Made by a program: the position numbers and the translations under genes. This document shows positions 1 through 7,577 of a stretch of 24,576 nt of DNA, piece by piece. Origin of the DNA: an uncultured Oscillospiraceae bacterium (GTDB lineage: Bacteria > Bacillota > Clostridia > Oscillospirales > Oscillospiraceae); NCBI GenBank assembly GCA_934597535.1, contig CAKTRT010000016.1, positions 1-24,576 on the forward strand, read 5' to 3'. Below the pieces are notes generated by a model. That model made no database searches. It worked only from the letters and a program-made list of their open reading frames with translations, and was not told where the DNA came from. Every line of letters begins with the position of its first letter. Position 1 is the first letter of the stretch.

Positions 1-28
1 GGGGGTTCGAATCCCTCACGGCGTACCA
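1..28 (+). tRNA. 3' end of a tRNA gene (5' part outside window)
   Basis: The first 17 bases form a complete T-arm: stem GGGGG/CCCTC (one G-U pair) around the loop TTCGAAT. They are followed by the 3' acceptor strand ACGGCGT, discriminator A and an encoded CCA ending at base 28. The anticodon lies upstream of the window, so the amino acid cannot be named. An integrase gene lies immediately downstream and points toward the tRNA, so this 3' end is the likely integration target of a mobile element. Because only the 3' end is visible, it could also be a duplicated tRNA tail (an att copy) rather than an intact gene. Confidence 0.85.
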
Positions 29-64
29 AAAGTCCTCGAAATCGTATGATTTCGAGGACTTTTG
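18..64. other. Possible integration (att) site at the tRNA 3' end
   Basis: Tyrosine integrases of this family commonly recombine in the 3' end of tRNA genes, and the integrase here lies just inside such an end. The acceptor strand plus the terminator hairpin is therefore the best candidate for one attachment site. I scanned for a second copy of the TTCGAATCCC tail and did not find one in the window, so the other boundary is unplaced and the exact core is unknown. Confidence 0.4.
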
Positions 65-69
65 CTTTT
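28..69 (+). terminator. Rho-independent terminator after the tRNA
   Basis: A perfect 16-bp inverted repeat (28-43 with 48-63, loop GTAT) ends in TTTT and is followed by GCTTTT. It begins at the last A of the tRNA CCA, so it fits termination of the tRNA transcript. The A-rich left arm means it can also act on the minus strand, where it lies about 80 bases past the integrase stop. Confidence 0.8.
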
Positions 70-145
70 CATAAGTTGTCATTTTCGGATGTTGCTTTTT
101 CCTGACCCAAACGCTGACCCCAACGGGAGCGGATAGCGGAAAGGA

Positions 146-1297
146 CTATACCGCACGGGATAGGATATTGCCCATCGTTTGCGCCGCCTTGAGCTGCGCG
201 TCGGTAGTGACGTGGGCGTAGGTGTCCAGCGTGAAGCCCGCCGAGTAGTGACCGAGCATACTGCTGACCGTTTTCACGTCCACGCCGTTTTGCAGGGCCA
301 TCGTCGCGAAGGTATGGCGGAGATCGTGGAATCGGATGCGGGGCAGCCCTGCCCGTTTCAGCACCCGCTGGAGCATGTGCAGGACGCTGTCCGGGGACAT
401 GGGGCCTCCGGTGGGCGATGGGAATACCCATTCGCTGTTGCCCGTTTTTCTTCTTTGTTGCATCAGAACGTCTATCGCATCCGCCGACAGGGGCAGTGTG
501 CGGTAGGCGTTTTTCGTTTTCAGCGGGGCTTCCACCACTTTGCCGTTCTGCCGTGAAATTGCCCGTTGGATTTTCAGCACGCCATGGTCGAGGTCAACGT
601 CCGTCCACTTTAGCCCCAGCAGTTCCCCACGCCGCAATCCGGTAGCGAGGTCGAGGTAGTAGAGCTCGTACACGCCGCTGTCCTTGGCCTCCTGGAAGAA
701 GGCGCTGAGTTGATCCGAGGTCAGGGTTTTCATCTCCTTGTGCTCGACTTTTGGCAGGGCGCAGCCCTGTGTCGGATTGCGGCTTACCAACTTCTGCTCC
801 ATAGCGAGGTTGTATGCCGAGCCGATCATCTGATGGATGTTTCGCACGGCTTTCGGTGCTAAACCTTTCGGCTTTTTCTTGGCCTCGATGCGGTCTACCC
901 GGCCACCGTCCAGCAGGTGCTTGTAGAACCGCTGCAAGTCCAGAGAAGTCAATTCTGCCAGCGGGATGCTGCCAATTTGCGGCTTGATGTGGTTTTTCAG
1001 AAAACCTTGGCTGGTCTTGAATGTAGACGGCCTGAGTTTTACTTTCGCGTAGTTCTCCATCCACACTTCCAGCCAACTCCCCACGGTGTAGTTCCTGGCC
1101 CGCCCATAGTCGATGCCGACGTTTTCCTCGATGGCTTTCTTCAACTTCTCCTTGACCTCGGCCTGCGTCTTACCAAGGACGTTTTTGATGATGGCCTTGC
1201 CAGTTTCTGGATCGTGACCGACAGTGTATCTACCCTCCCATCGGCCGTCTTTCCGCTTGCGGATGTTCCCTTCCCCGTTTGCTCGTCGCTTTGGCAT
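146..1297 (-). CDS. Tyrosine-type site-specific integrase (383 aa)
   Basis: Phage/ICE-type tyrosine recombinase that would integrate or excise an element at the adjacent tRNA end. The N-terminus (residues about 8-27) is an arm-binding segment with the usual GEGNIRKRKDGRW pattern. A SAM-like core-binding domain covers about 70-170 and the catalytic domain about 190-375. Visible catalytic residues are R222 in the G-L-R-x-G-E box, H324 and R327 in HDLRH, H350 in LGHYS, and nucleophile Y360, so the set looks intact. A longer reading frame starts 25 codons upstream, but the ATG at 1297 is preceded by AAAGGGG at good spacing and gives the normal family start. The stop lies about 115 bases from the tRNA CCA. 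No excisionase gene is seen beside it, so the element is probably a remnant or has a displaced xis. Confidence 0.95.
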   Translation of the reverse strand: MPKRRANGEGNIRKRKDGRWEGRYTVGHDPETGKAIIKNVLGKTQAEVKEKLKKAIEENVGIDYGRARNYTVGSWLEVWMENYAKVKLRPSTFKTSQGFLKNHIKPQIGSIPLAELTSLDLQRFYKHLLDGGRVDRIEAKKKPKGLAPKAVRNIHQMIGSAYNLAMEQKLVSRNPTQGCALPKVEHKEMKTLTSDQLSAFFQEAKDSGVYELYYLDLATGLRRGELLGLKWTDVDLDHGVLKIQRAISRQNGKVVEAPLKTKNAYRTLPLSADAIDVLMQQRRKTGNSEWVFPSPTGGPMSPDSVLHMLQRVLKRAGLPRIRFHDLRHTFATMALQNGVDVKTVSSMLGHYSAGFTLDTYAHVTTDAQLKAAQTMGNILSRAV

Positions 1298-1361
1298 GGT
1301 ATCAGCCCCTTTCGACAACGAACAATACCGTAATGTCGTGCAGCGGAAATGGGTACAAGAA

Positions 1362-1392
1362 GGCGGGAACATCTTGCAAGGATGTCCCCGCC
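1362..1392. repeat. Hairpin upstream of the integrase
   Basis: GGCGGG-A-ACATC pairs with GATGT-C-CCCGCC across a short loop (TTGCAAG), giving a strong GC-rich stem between the integrase start and the AT-rich region before it. Neither side carries a good T-run, so a terminator function is uncertain. It may be a recombination or regulatory structure of the element. Confidence 0.5.
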
Positions 1393-1477
1393 TGTAATTT
1401 GATCTGACCGATTTTCAAAGCAACTATAGAAGCTGCAGATTTTTTACATAGTTCTCCTCATTTAGAAAACATTTCTA

Positions 1478-1496
1478 TTTTGTCGTTTCGACTAAA
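1478..1496. promoter_or_regulatory. Operator-like palindrome TTTTGTCG-TTT-CGACTAAA
   Basis: The two 8-bp half sites TTTTGTCG and CGACTAAA match at 7 of 8 positions around a TTT centre, which is the size and style of a phage/ICE repressor operator. On the minus strand it is followed by a good ribosome site (GAGGAG, near 1452-1457) whose ATG is immediately followed by TAA. The downstream gene it once controlled seems to be lost or reduced to a start codon. The regulator is unknown. Confidence 0.4.
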
Positions 1497-1540
1497 TGTA
1501 CACCTTCTGCTATGTGTAAAATATCCTCTCGTCCAAGTGG

Positions 1541-1785
1541 TGCATCAAGCCCTTTGTGATGAGCAGAAAGAACTGGCTGTTTGCCAACACGCCGGGCGGC
1601 CAGCGCCGTGATCTACAGCCTGATCGAAACGGCGAAGGAGAACCGCTTGGATCCGTACCGCTATCTGCTGTGGATCCTGCAAAATGCGCCACAACCGAGC
1701 GAAGAGGATGCCGCATTGGGTGGAAAAGCTGCCGTCCGCAAATGCCCCGAAAGAATGTTATATGCCGGAAAAAATAATTGACCGC
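1541..1785 (+). pseudogene. IS66-family transposase (TnpC), C-terminal remnant with frameshifts
   Basis: The translated pieces match the C-terminal end of IS66-type transposases. IKPFVMSRKNWLFANTPGG is read in one frame (about 1544-1600), ASAVIYSLIETAKEN-LDPYRYLLWILQNAP in a second (about 1600-1700), and WVEKLPSANAPKECYMPEK in a third (about 1715-1770). Two frameshifts and the loss of everything before IKPFV make it a dead fragment. The left junction, near 1540, abuts the operator-like region of the integrase element, so the IS was cut there by deletion or by a later rearrangement. The rest of the transposase and the accessory IS66 genes are absent. Confidence 0.85.
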
Positions 1786-1825
1786 CATCTCGGTGAGCAG
1801 CTGCTCGCCGAGATGGCGGTCTTTT
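1783..1825 (+). terminator. Hairpin terminator at the 3' end of the IS66 remnant
   Basis: CCGCCATCTCGGTGAGCAG is followed directly by its near-complement CTGCTCGCCGAGATGGCGG and then TCTTTT. This is a long near-perfect stem just after the transposase stop, in the position where IS66 elements usually end transcription. Confidence 0.75.
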
Positions 1826-1832
1826 ATATGCG

Positions 1833-1850
1833 GCTACGTTTGACGGTTAC
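1833..1850. mobile_element. Probable right terminus of the IS66-type element
   Basis: The sequence CTACGTTTGACGGTTAC reads GTAACCGTCAAACGTAG on the other strand. Inward-reading GTAA... ends are typical of IS66-family inverted repeats, and the distance from the transposase stop is right. No left end remains in the window, so the boundary rests on resemblance alone. Confidence 0.5.
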
Positions 1851-1864
1851 TTTCCAAAAGCAGA

Positions 1865-1917
1865 GAACCGGAGGAGCCGTGCTGCGACGCGCCCCCTCCG
1901 GTTCGTAGGCTTTTTTT
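1865..1917. terminator. Hairpin terminator between the operon end and the IS remnant
   Basis: A perfect 10-bp stem GAACCGGAGG/CCTCCGGTTC (1865-1874 with 1895-1904) has an inner GC-rich loop and is followed on the plus strand by seven Ts (1911-1917). On the minus strand it lies about 45 bases past the permease stop but has only a short T-run, so it may end the large operon as a weaker, bidirectional terminator. Confidence 0.65.
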
Positions 1918-1950
1918 CTTCGACAAACGGCATTTTCATCGTATGCCGGG

Positions 1951-3090
1951 TCACGATCTCGTCCAGAAGCTCATGAAGATGACAAGGACGATCAGAAATG
2001 AAAAGTTGAAAAGCGAAAACTGCTTGATGTAATAGCCGCTGCGTCCGGGATTGTTTTTCACATATTCGCGGAACGTGATGAGACTTGCAAGCGAGGCGAT
2101 CAATGTGCCTACGCCGCCAATATTGACTCCCACCAGCAGATCGGGATAGTTCTCTGTAAATTGCGAGAGCAGGATCGCCGAGGGCACATTGGAAATGAAC
2201 TGGCAGGAAATCACGCTGAACACCAGCGTGTTTTTTTCCAGCAGTGCGCAAAAGAACGTTCGGATCGCATCGATCCGCGCCATATTGCCCGCAAACACAA
2301 AGAAAAACACAAAGGTAAACAGCAGCGGGTAGTCTACCATTTTCAGCGCCTTCGGGTCAAGGATAAGCAGTGCCGCAAAGATGACGATCAGACCGATCCA
2401 GTATGGGATAATGCGGAAAACCATCACGATCGACAGGGTGAAGAGGACGAGGTAGATCGCTGTCCGGCGCTTGTTCAGATGCAGCGGCTCATCAGCAATA
2501 GCCAGCGCCTCCTGTTTGGTAAAGACGATGCAGCACAGTGTCAGCAGCGTAATGGAGAGCACGAACGGCGGCGCCATGATCCGCATAAATTCCATGTTCG
2601 GTATCTCGTACTTGGTATAAAGATAGAGGTTCTGCGGGTTGCCGAACGGCGTAAGCATGCCGCCGAGATTCGCGGCAATATTCTGCATAATAAAGGTGAA
2701 GGCCATGTATTTCTGCTGTCCGGTGGTGCTGAGCACAAAATACCCAAGCGGCAAAAAGGTCAACAGCGCCATATCGTTAGCGATCAGCATGGATCCAATG
2801 AACGTGATGTAAACAAGCGCGACGATGCTCCAGCGCACCGTCTTAAAGCGCTTGACCACCTTGCGCGCCAACATGTAGAAAAAATTGATGTTCTTCAGCG
2901 CGCATACGACCGCCAGTACGCTGAACAGGCATGAGAGCGTCTTAAAATCGAAATAACCAAGGTATGCTCCGTCAGGCGGAACGGCGAAACTGGTAATGAC
3001 CGCCGCGGCAAGCGCGACGACCATCACAATATTCTTTTTGACAAAGGCAGCAAGGCGCGTGCCCGCCGGCTGGATGTTCTCATGTACCAC
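1951..3090 (-). CDS. ArsB/CitMHS-type anion permease (379 aa, multi-TM)
   Basis: Integral membrane transporter of the ion-transporter superfamily (citrate-Mg/H symporters, ArsB, SLC13, NhaD). About ten hydrophobic helices run through the protein. Two re-entrant-loop style motifs are visible: ANDMALLTFLP near residue 104, followed by FGNPQNLYLY near 154, and the later SNVPSAILLSQF, which match the duplicated N-D/G-N-P motifs of the family. The substrate cannot be told from sequence; inorganic anion or dicarboxylate is possible. The start is GTG at 3090, six bases after the TIR-LRR stop, with AGAGGGG upstream at a rather long spacing (about 12), so expression may rely on coupling. It is the last gene of the operon and is a little short for the family. 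It may be accessory to the system or a bystander. Confidence 0.85.
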   Translation of the reverse strand: MVHENIQPAGTRLAAFVKKNIVMVVALAAAVITSFAVPPDGAYLGYFDFKTLSCLFSVLAVVCALKNINFFYMLARKVVKRFKTVRWSIVALVYITFIGSMLIANDMALLTFLPLGYFVLSTTGQQKYMAFTFIMQNIAANLGGMLTPFGNPQNLYLYTKYEIPNMEFMRIMAPPFVLSITLLTLCCIVFTKQEALAIADEPLHLNKRRTAIYLVLFTLSIVMVFRIIPYWIGLIVIFAALLILDPKALKMVDYPLLFTFVFFFVFAGNMARIDAIRTFFCALLEKNTLVFSVISCQFISNVPSAILLSQFTENYPDLLVGVNIGGVGTLIASLASLITFREYVKNNPGRSGYYIKQFSLFNFSFLIVLVIFMSFWTRS

Positions 3091-3096
3091 GAAGAC

Positions 3097-4749
3097 TTAA
3101 AGCCCCTCTTTCTCCGAAATTCTCTTTTCGCTGATGCCGTTACGCTGGCAATACCGCTGGATCTCCGAGCCATCGTCGCAGAAAACGGTAACGCTCTTCT
3201 CGCAGCCGTCAAACAGCCCCCAGCCAATGTCCGTAACGGAGGAGGGTATGATAACGCGCTCCAGATTGACACAGCCGCGGAATGCGCAATCATCGATCTT
3301 CTCCACACTGTCGGGGATCTCCACCTCGTCGAGCAGCGCGCAATTGCAGAAGGCTCCTTCGCCGATCTCCCGTACGGTATCGGGGATCGTGATACGGCTA
3401 AGCTTCTTGCATTCGCTGAAAGCCCAGTCGCTGATCATGGTCACGCTGTCGGGGATGTCGTACTGCACCTCCCGGCTGCTGGCCGGATAGGCAATCAACA
3501 GAGACTTGTTCTTGTTGAACAGCACATGGTCGCTGCCCTCACGCTTGTTCGGCGCAGATTTATAATACTTGTTCCGGCTGTCCACACGGATCGAGCGCAT
3601 CGCCTCGCAGCCGCGGAACAACGCACTGTCAATGCTCGACACCGTGGCAGGAATGTCGATATGGGTGAGCGCCTTGCAATTTTTGAATGCGCTCTTGCCG
3701 ATTTTCTTCAGTCCGCTGTGCAGCGTCACATTTGAAAGGCTCGTGCAGCCATTAAACGCCAGATCATCGATCTTTGTCACCGCTTCGGGGATCGCGATCT
3801 CCTCCAGCCCCACGCAGTCGGAAAAAGCGCTCTCGCCAAGGATCGTCAGCTTCTGCGGCAGATGGATCCTTTGGATGCTCTTGCAGCTGTTAAATACACC
3901 GCCGTACAGCTCCGTAAGTGTTTCCGGCAGCTCAACGCTCTTGAGCGACACGCAGTTTTCAAATGCGCGCTCGCCGATCTTGACATTATCCGGGCTGAGA
4001 ATGCGCAGGGATTTCATATTGATACAGTCCCGAAAAGCGCTGTCCTCGATTCGCGTCACGTTCTCCGGAACGACCATCTCCTCAAGTGCAGAGCAGCCGC
4101 GGAAGCTCTCGCTCTCGATTTTTTCCAGCGAATTTGGCAGGTAGATATTATGCAGCGCTTTGCGGTTTTTGAATGCACCGGAGCAGATCACAACAACGCC
4201 GTCGTCCACGGCAATGGTGCGCCCGTTATCCTCGCAGCGCTTAAGATAACCGCCCTCAGTCGTCAGTCGATCCATCGTCACAGCAGGCAGATCCCTAACC
4301 ATTACGCGCATCAACCGCTCAGGATCATTCGTTGTGCTGTGATGCGTATTGGCCAGCAGCAATTCAAACGCAGGCGGAACGGCAGCGTCATCAAGATAGA
4401 TCGGAAACAGCCTTTTGCCGCATTCGCAGGCTACAATGATCTCCATACCGCAGAACGGCGAAGCCATAGATGCCGCCGACACAAAGAGCAGCACTGCCTC
4501 GCTGTTCTGAATACGCGTGCGCAACTCCTCTCGGAAATCGCTCCCGTTTTCGCACGACTCATCATACCAGATACGATACTTTCGATCGTACAGCGCGTCC
4601 AGGATCGGATACACCTGCTCCACATCTCTATGCGAATAGCTGACAAAAAGATACGGCTCGTCACCGGTATATGCCTCGAATTTTGTTGTAATGTTGGAAA
4701 ACACTGCGTCCGGCGCAGGTACGCTCTTGTTTGTTCGCGCAGCCATCAT
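3097..4749 (-). CDS. TIR domain fused to BspA-type leucine-rich repeats (550 aa)
   Basis: Residues about 32-140 form a TIR domain: the FVSYSHRD strand/box 1, WYDESCENGSDF as the BB-loop region, and SPFCGMEI (97-104), where E103 sits at the catalytic glutamate position of NAD-cleaving TIRs. From about 187 to 540 there are about twelve LRR_5/BspA-like repeats of about 23 residues (pattern L-x-x-I-x-I-P-x-x-V-x-x-I-x-x-x-A-F-x-x-C), interrupted near 385-425 by an insert with NKYYKS. There is no signal peptide or TM segment, so it should be cytoplasmic, unlike most BspA-type surface proteins. The LRRs probably bind a ligand or partner and the TIR either signals or hydrolyses NAD. The start overlaps the stop of the RyR gene by ATGA, implying translational coupling; two adjacent ATGs make the exact start uncertain by one codon. 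Domain calls are firm; function is inferred. Confidence 0.9.
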   Translation of the reverse strand: MMAARTNKSVPAPDAVFSNITTKFEAYTGDEPYLFVSYSHRDVEQVYPILDALYDRKYRIWYDESCENGSDFREELRTRIQNSEAVLLFVSAASMASPFCGMEIIVACECGKRLFPIYLDDAAVPPAFELLLANTHHSTTNDPERLMRVMVRDLPAVTMDRLTTEGGYLKRCEDNGRTIAVDDGVVVICSGAFKNRKALHNIYLPNSLEKIESESFRGCSALEEMVVPENVTRIEDSAFRDCINMKSLRILSPDNVKIGERAFENCVSLKSVELPETLTELYGGVFNSCKSIQRIHLPQKLTILGESAFSDCVGLEEIAIPEAVTKIDDLAFNGCTSLSNVTLHSGLKKIGKSAFKNCKALTHIDIPATVSSIDSALFRGCEAMRSIRVDSRNKYYKSAPNKREGSDHVLFNKNKSLLIAYPASSREVQYDIPDSVTMISDWAFSECKKLSRITIPDTVREIGEGAFCNCALLDEVEIPDSVEKIDDCAFRGCVNLERVIIPSSVTDIGWGLFDGCEKSVTVFCDDGSEIQRYCQRNGISEKRISEKEGL

Positions 4750-6689
4750 TCATACCCCTTTTCTATACTCGTGTTCTTCGTCTTTACGATTTTATATGCT
4801 TTTCCCGCAACCTTCCAGCGGTCATGAAGAATATCCGGTATTCTTGCGATCAGTTCCCTGTCGTATACGGTAGAATCCGGCAGTCCCAATGCATCAGAGC
4901 GTTCCTTCAGCTCATCGTAGGGGCAGATGTAGGGATGCCGCTTCAGCAGGGGGCAGCTGTGTCGTCCTGCGCTCAGCCCGGAGCGTTGATACGCTTCAAC
5001 CTCGGCAATGCTCGCTGTCTGCCAGCCCTCGGATTCAAGGAACGCCATCCAGCGGTCATGCTCGGCGCGCGTCAGGCGTTCCATATTTTCCTCGTTCAGA
5101 TAGTCCTCCATCTGAACTTCCTCGGCATCTGCGCAGTCCGTATAGTCCAGCCCCAGCAGCGAAAGTTTATATCGGATGTGCAGCGCATTCGCGCGGTTTG
5201 ACTGCTTATTGACCTCAAACGCATTGTAGCGTTCCATCGCCTGCGCAACATCGATCTCCCCGTCGCTGAAAATGTCCTCGTAGACAAGATGTACATTCTT
5301 AGCAAGGCGCTCGATCGGCGAATCTACCAGCACAGCGCAGGTGTAGAACTCATGATCCCCACCGAACGGCACGATCTCGTAAGATCGCTGGCGCGCCCGA
5401 TTTGCCTCCGGCGTCATCAGTCGCCGCACCGTGTCATACTTATTCGCGCCCGCAATATACACGAAAATTCCCGGAGCGTTTGTATAGTCTCCACCCACAC
5501 TGTAGAAACAGCGCCGCAAAAACAGCGCCGTTTCAATGTTAACGCTGTCATTGCCAAGATCGACCGTAATATAAGTGCTCTGCGCAGCGTGAGTCCATTG
5601 AGCCTTGATATCCTTTAACGAGTCTCCTTCATAGAAGCGGATCCGGTAACGCTCAGAGAACAATCCCGGGCAATCTGCCCGCAGCGCCGCCTCTGCCTGC
5701 TCCGCTCCTGCGCAAAACACTTTGATCTCCAGCGAATAGCCGTCAAGCTGTCCGCACCACACGGCAGCCTTCAGCACAGCACGGTTGATCCGTCCGAAGC
5801 CGCACAGCAGCACAGAGATCCGTCCATCCTTCGCTCCGCGGTAAAGTGGGTGCTGATCCAGCAGGCGGTAAGCCGCCATCCGGCTCTTGCGGATAAGGTG
5901 AAGATCTACGCATCCCTTCTCCGCTGAGTCGATCATCGTCTCGACCTCTCCTCTCTCGGAGAACAAATAGAGATGCTCTCTCCTCTGAATCGTCTCTTCC
6001 TCCTTGGAAAGCTCATCCAGCAGAAGCAGCGCATCGTCCAGATTGGCGTCTTCATCGCGTGCAATGCAGAAATAGTAGATCTCACCGCTCTTCTTTCTGC
6101 TTTTCCACGCACAGATGCGGTCATATCTCACGATACAGTGCAGCTCCTGCCGCAGCTTCAGCAGCGAATCCTGATCGGAACAGCCTGCAAAGACCAGATT
6201 CGCCTTCGGATGCGCAGCACGGATATCGCGCGCCAGTGCCTCCGACCCGTCGTTCAGCTCGGAGAAAATGTAAATATCCCCACCGCGCCGGTCGGCAAAC
6301 AGCGCCTGCACATTGGTAATATAATGCAGCAAGAAGGTAAACGCTGTCATCGCAGTCGTCACCGGCAGCAGAATGTGGATCACGCCGAGCAACAGCAGGT
6401 AGAGCTTCCAGAGCAGCGTCTGCGGGAGCGACGCGCGGATCAAGTCGTAGACCGCCAGATAGTCGGCATCCAGCGAAATGACTTGCATCACATTCACCGT
6501 ATTGGCCAGCAGTGCCGAAAGCAGATCATAGGAACCAAGAAAGGCTGGAATATAGAAAACATATGTTGCCGCGAGCAGCAGCAACAGTGCAATGCCGGAA
6601 CGCAGTTTGCCAAGCCGCTCGTTCAGCGCGACCCGCCCTGCCGAGAGCAGCAAAAGCATCCCGAGGCACAGACATACATACCAGATCAT
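4746..6689 (-). CDS. Membrane protein with Rossmann-like (TrkA-N type) region and C-terminal RyR domain (647 aa)
   Basis: The N-terminus has three hydrophobic segments (about 2-21, 31-52, 92-123). A first alpha/beta region begins at about 137 (GGDIYIFSELNDGSEALARDI) and a second nucleotide-binding-like fold at about 290-330, with the glycine motif LLCGFGRINRAVL. This layout resembles TrkA-N/RCK proteins, although the motif is not the perfect GxGxxG. The C-terminus (about 539-615) is a RyR-type domain: AEHDRWMAFLESEGW, then KRHPYICPYDEL, the two conserved blocks of the bacterial ryanodine-receptor domain. The family may sense a nucleotide or ion state at the membrane; no reaction is known to me. 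The ribosome site AGGAG lies eight bases before the ATG, and the gene ends in an ATGA overlap with the TIR-LRR gene, so the two products are probably made in step. Confidence 0.8.
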   Translation of the reverse strand: MIWYVCLCLGMLLLLSAGRVALNERLGKLRSGIALLLLLAATYVFYIPAFLGSYDLLSALLANTVNVMQVISLDADYLAVYDLIRASLPQTLLWKLYLLLLGVIHILLPVTTAMTAFTFLLHYITNVQALFADRRGGDIYIFSELNDGSEALARDIRAAHPKANLVFAGCSDQDSLLKLRQELHCIVRYDRICAWKSRKKSGEIYYFCIARDEDANLDDALLLLDELSKEEETIQRREHLYLFSERGEVETMIDSAEKGCVDLHLIRKSRMAAYRLLDQHPLYRGAKDGRISVLLCGFGRINRAVLKAAVWCGQLDGYSLEIKVFCAGAEQAEAALRADCPGLFSERYRIRFYEGDSLKDIKAQWTHAAQSTYITVDLGNDSVNIETALFLRRCFYSVGGDYTNAPGIFVYIAGANKYDTVRRLMTPEANRARQRSYEIVPFGGDHEFYTCAVLVDSPIERLAKNVHLVYEDIFSDGEIDVAQAMERYNAFEVNKQSNRANALHIRYKLSLLGLDYTDCADAEEVQMEDYLNEENMERLTRAEHDRWMAFLESEGWQTASIAEVEAYQRSGLSAGRHSCPLLKRHPYICPYDELKERSDALGLPDSTVYDRELIARIPDILHDRWKVAGKAYKIVKTKNTSIEKGYE

Positions 6690-6735
6690 ACGGTTTTCTC
6701 CTGTTCTGAGGCGTTTGCCGTCTTCCCGAGAGGCA

Positions 6736-6761
6736 GGAAAAGTACAGCGCTCCGCGCTGTA
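6736..6761 (-). terminator. Weak intra-operon terminator or attenuator
   Basis: An 8-bp perfect stem TACAGCGC/GCGCTGTA (6743-6750 with 6754-6761) with a TCC loop is followed on the minus strand by CTTTTCC. It lies in the 171-base gap between the nuclease and RyR genes. A second long-range inverted repeat in the same gap pairs ATGCAAAA (6792-6799) with TTTTGCAT (6833-6840). Partial termination or mRNA processing here would lower expression of the last three genes. No internal promoter was recognised in the gap. Confidence 0.35.
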
Positions 6762-6860
6762 GGCTTCTGTTGCTTACAGCATATCTTCTTTATGCAAAAA
6801 TCGCAAGAGAAATTCGCCAAAAAGCCGCAGCATTTTGCATGAATCCGATCTTTTCGCCGT

Positions 6861-7577
6861 TCAGCCTTCCGCCGCCCAGCTATCGCCTGTCGCATAGTCG
6901 ATCACGACGCCGGGCTGCACGTTATAGGCAAACACGCAAAAGCATATCCCATCGCCCTGATCCTCGACCGAATATCCCTCCATCAGCACGCCGCGCGCGA
7001 CCAGCTCATCATCTGCGAACCACGGTGTCACGCGATAAAGCACATGATTGTCCGTTTCGTCCACATAATCCGCAACCATGTTCTCAAAATCGAGCATTCC
7101 TTCAATGTTCAGATAGCGCGTACCTGTGATCAGATTCTTCTTATTCGCATTTTCTCCCGCCAGTTGGTATCCGATCAAATGGCAGCGATTATAGAGGTAT
7201 TTGTCGGCGATCAGATCATCATATCGCACGGTATGCCACCCCGTCGGTTTGACCTGACCAATCGAACCGCGCTCTTCCGTCGGCATCAATTCCCGGCAGA
7301 TGTTGGCATAGGCCGGCCCGCAGCGCCCCAGCTCATCCAGCTCGCTATATTCCTCAAACGCCCTTGTCGTCAATTCCTCCTCGGAAAAGAATGGCTCGTT
7401 ATCATTGACCGAAACATACGCCTCCCCGGAATACGCAGGAATATCCCAGTAGGAAAAATCCGATACCGTGCCGCCCCATTGCCAGTAACCGGCAGCCGCC
7501 AGTGTCAGTGCAAGCACCAGAACAACAATGCGTGTGCTCCCGCTCAGTTTCTTTATTTTTCTCATTCCGCTGCCCAT
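6861..7577 (-). CDS. Membrane-anchored non-specific DNA/RNA endonuclease, His-Me finger type (238 aa)
   Basis: An N-terminal hydrophobic segment (about 17-34) after a basic stretch indicates a signal anchor, putting the catalytic domain outside the membrane. The domain matches the DNA/RNA non-specific endonuclease family (EndA-like): GQVKPTGWHTVRYD, then the active-site block YNRCHLIGYQLAG with likely general base H133, then N-rich metal-binding region ANKKNLITGTRYLN (N145-N157). In the family one Mg ion is held by an asparagine and cleavage is sequence-independent. ATG at 7577 is preceded by GGAGGGGAAAT; an alternative ATG four codons later lacks such spacing. It lies within the operon, 160 bases after the lipoprotein gene. 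A surface nuclease could serve DNA uptake, nutrient use or attack on incoming DNA. Confidence 0.88.
   Translation of the reverse strand: MGSGMRKIKKLSGSTRIVVLVLALTLAAAGYWQWGGTVSDFSYWDIPAYSGEAYVSVNDNEPFFSEEELTTRAFEEYSELDELGRCGPAYANICRELMPTEERGSIGQVKPTGWHTVRYDDLIADKYLYNRCHLIGYQLAGENANKKNLITGTRYLNIEGMLDFENMVADYVDETDNHVLYRVTPWFADDELVARGVLMEGYSVEDQGDGICFCVFAYNVQPGVVIDYATGDSWAAEG

Noticed and set aside
3100..4150. Regularly spaced similar DNA segments, as in a CRISPR array
   Set aside because: The periodicity of about 69 bases comes from the coded leucine-rich repeats; there are no identical direct repeats with unique spacers.
6686..6895. Small minus-strand frame of 69 codons ahead of the RyR gene
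   Set aside because: It overlaps the nuclease 3' end and a stem-loop, is Lys/Arg/Cys-rich without a family likeness, and has no ribosome site.
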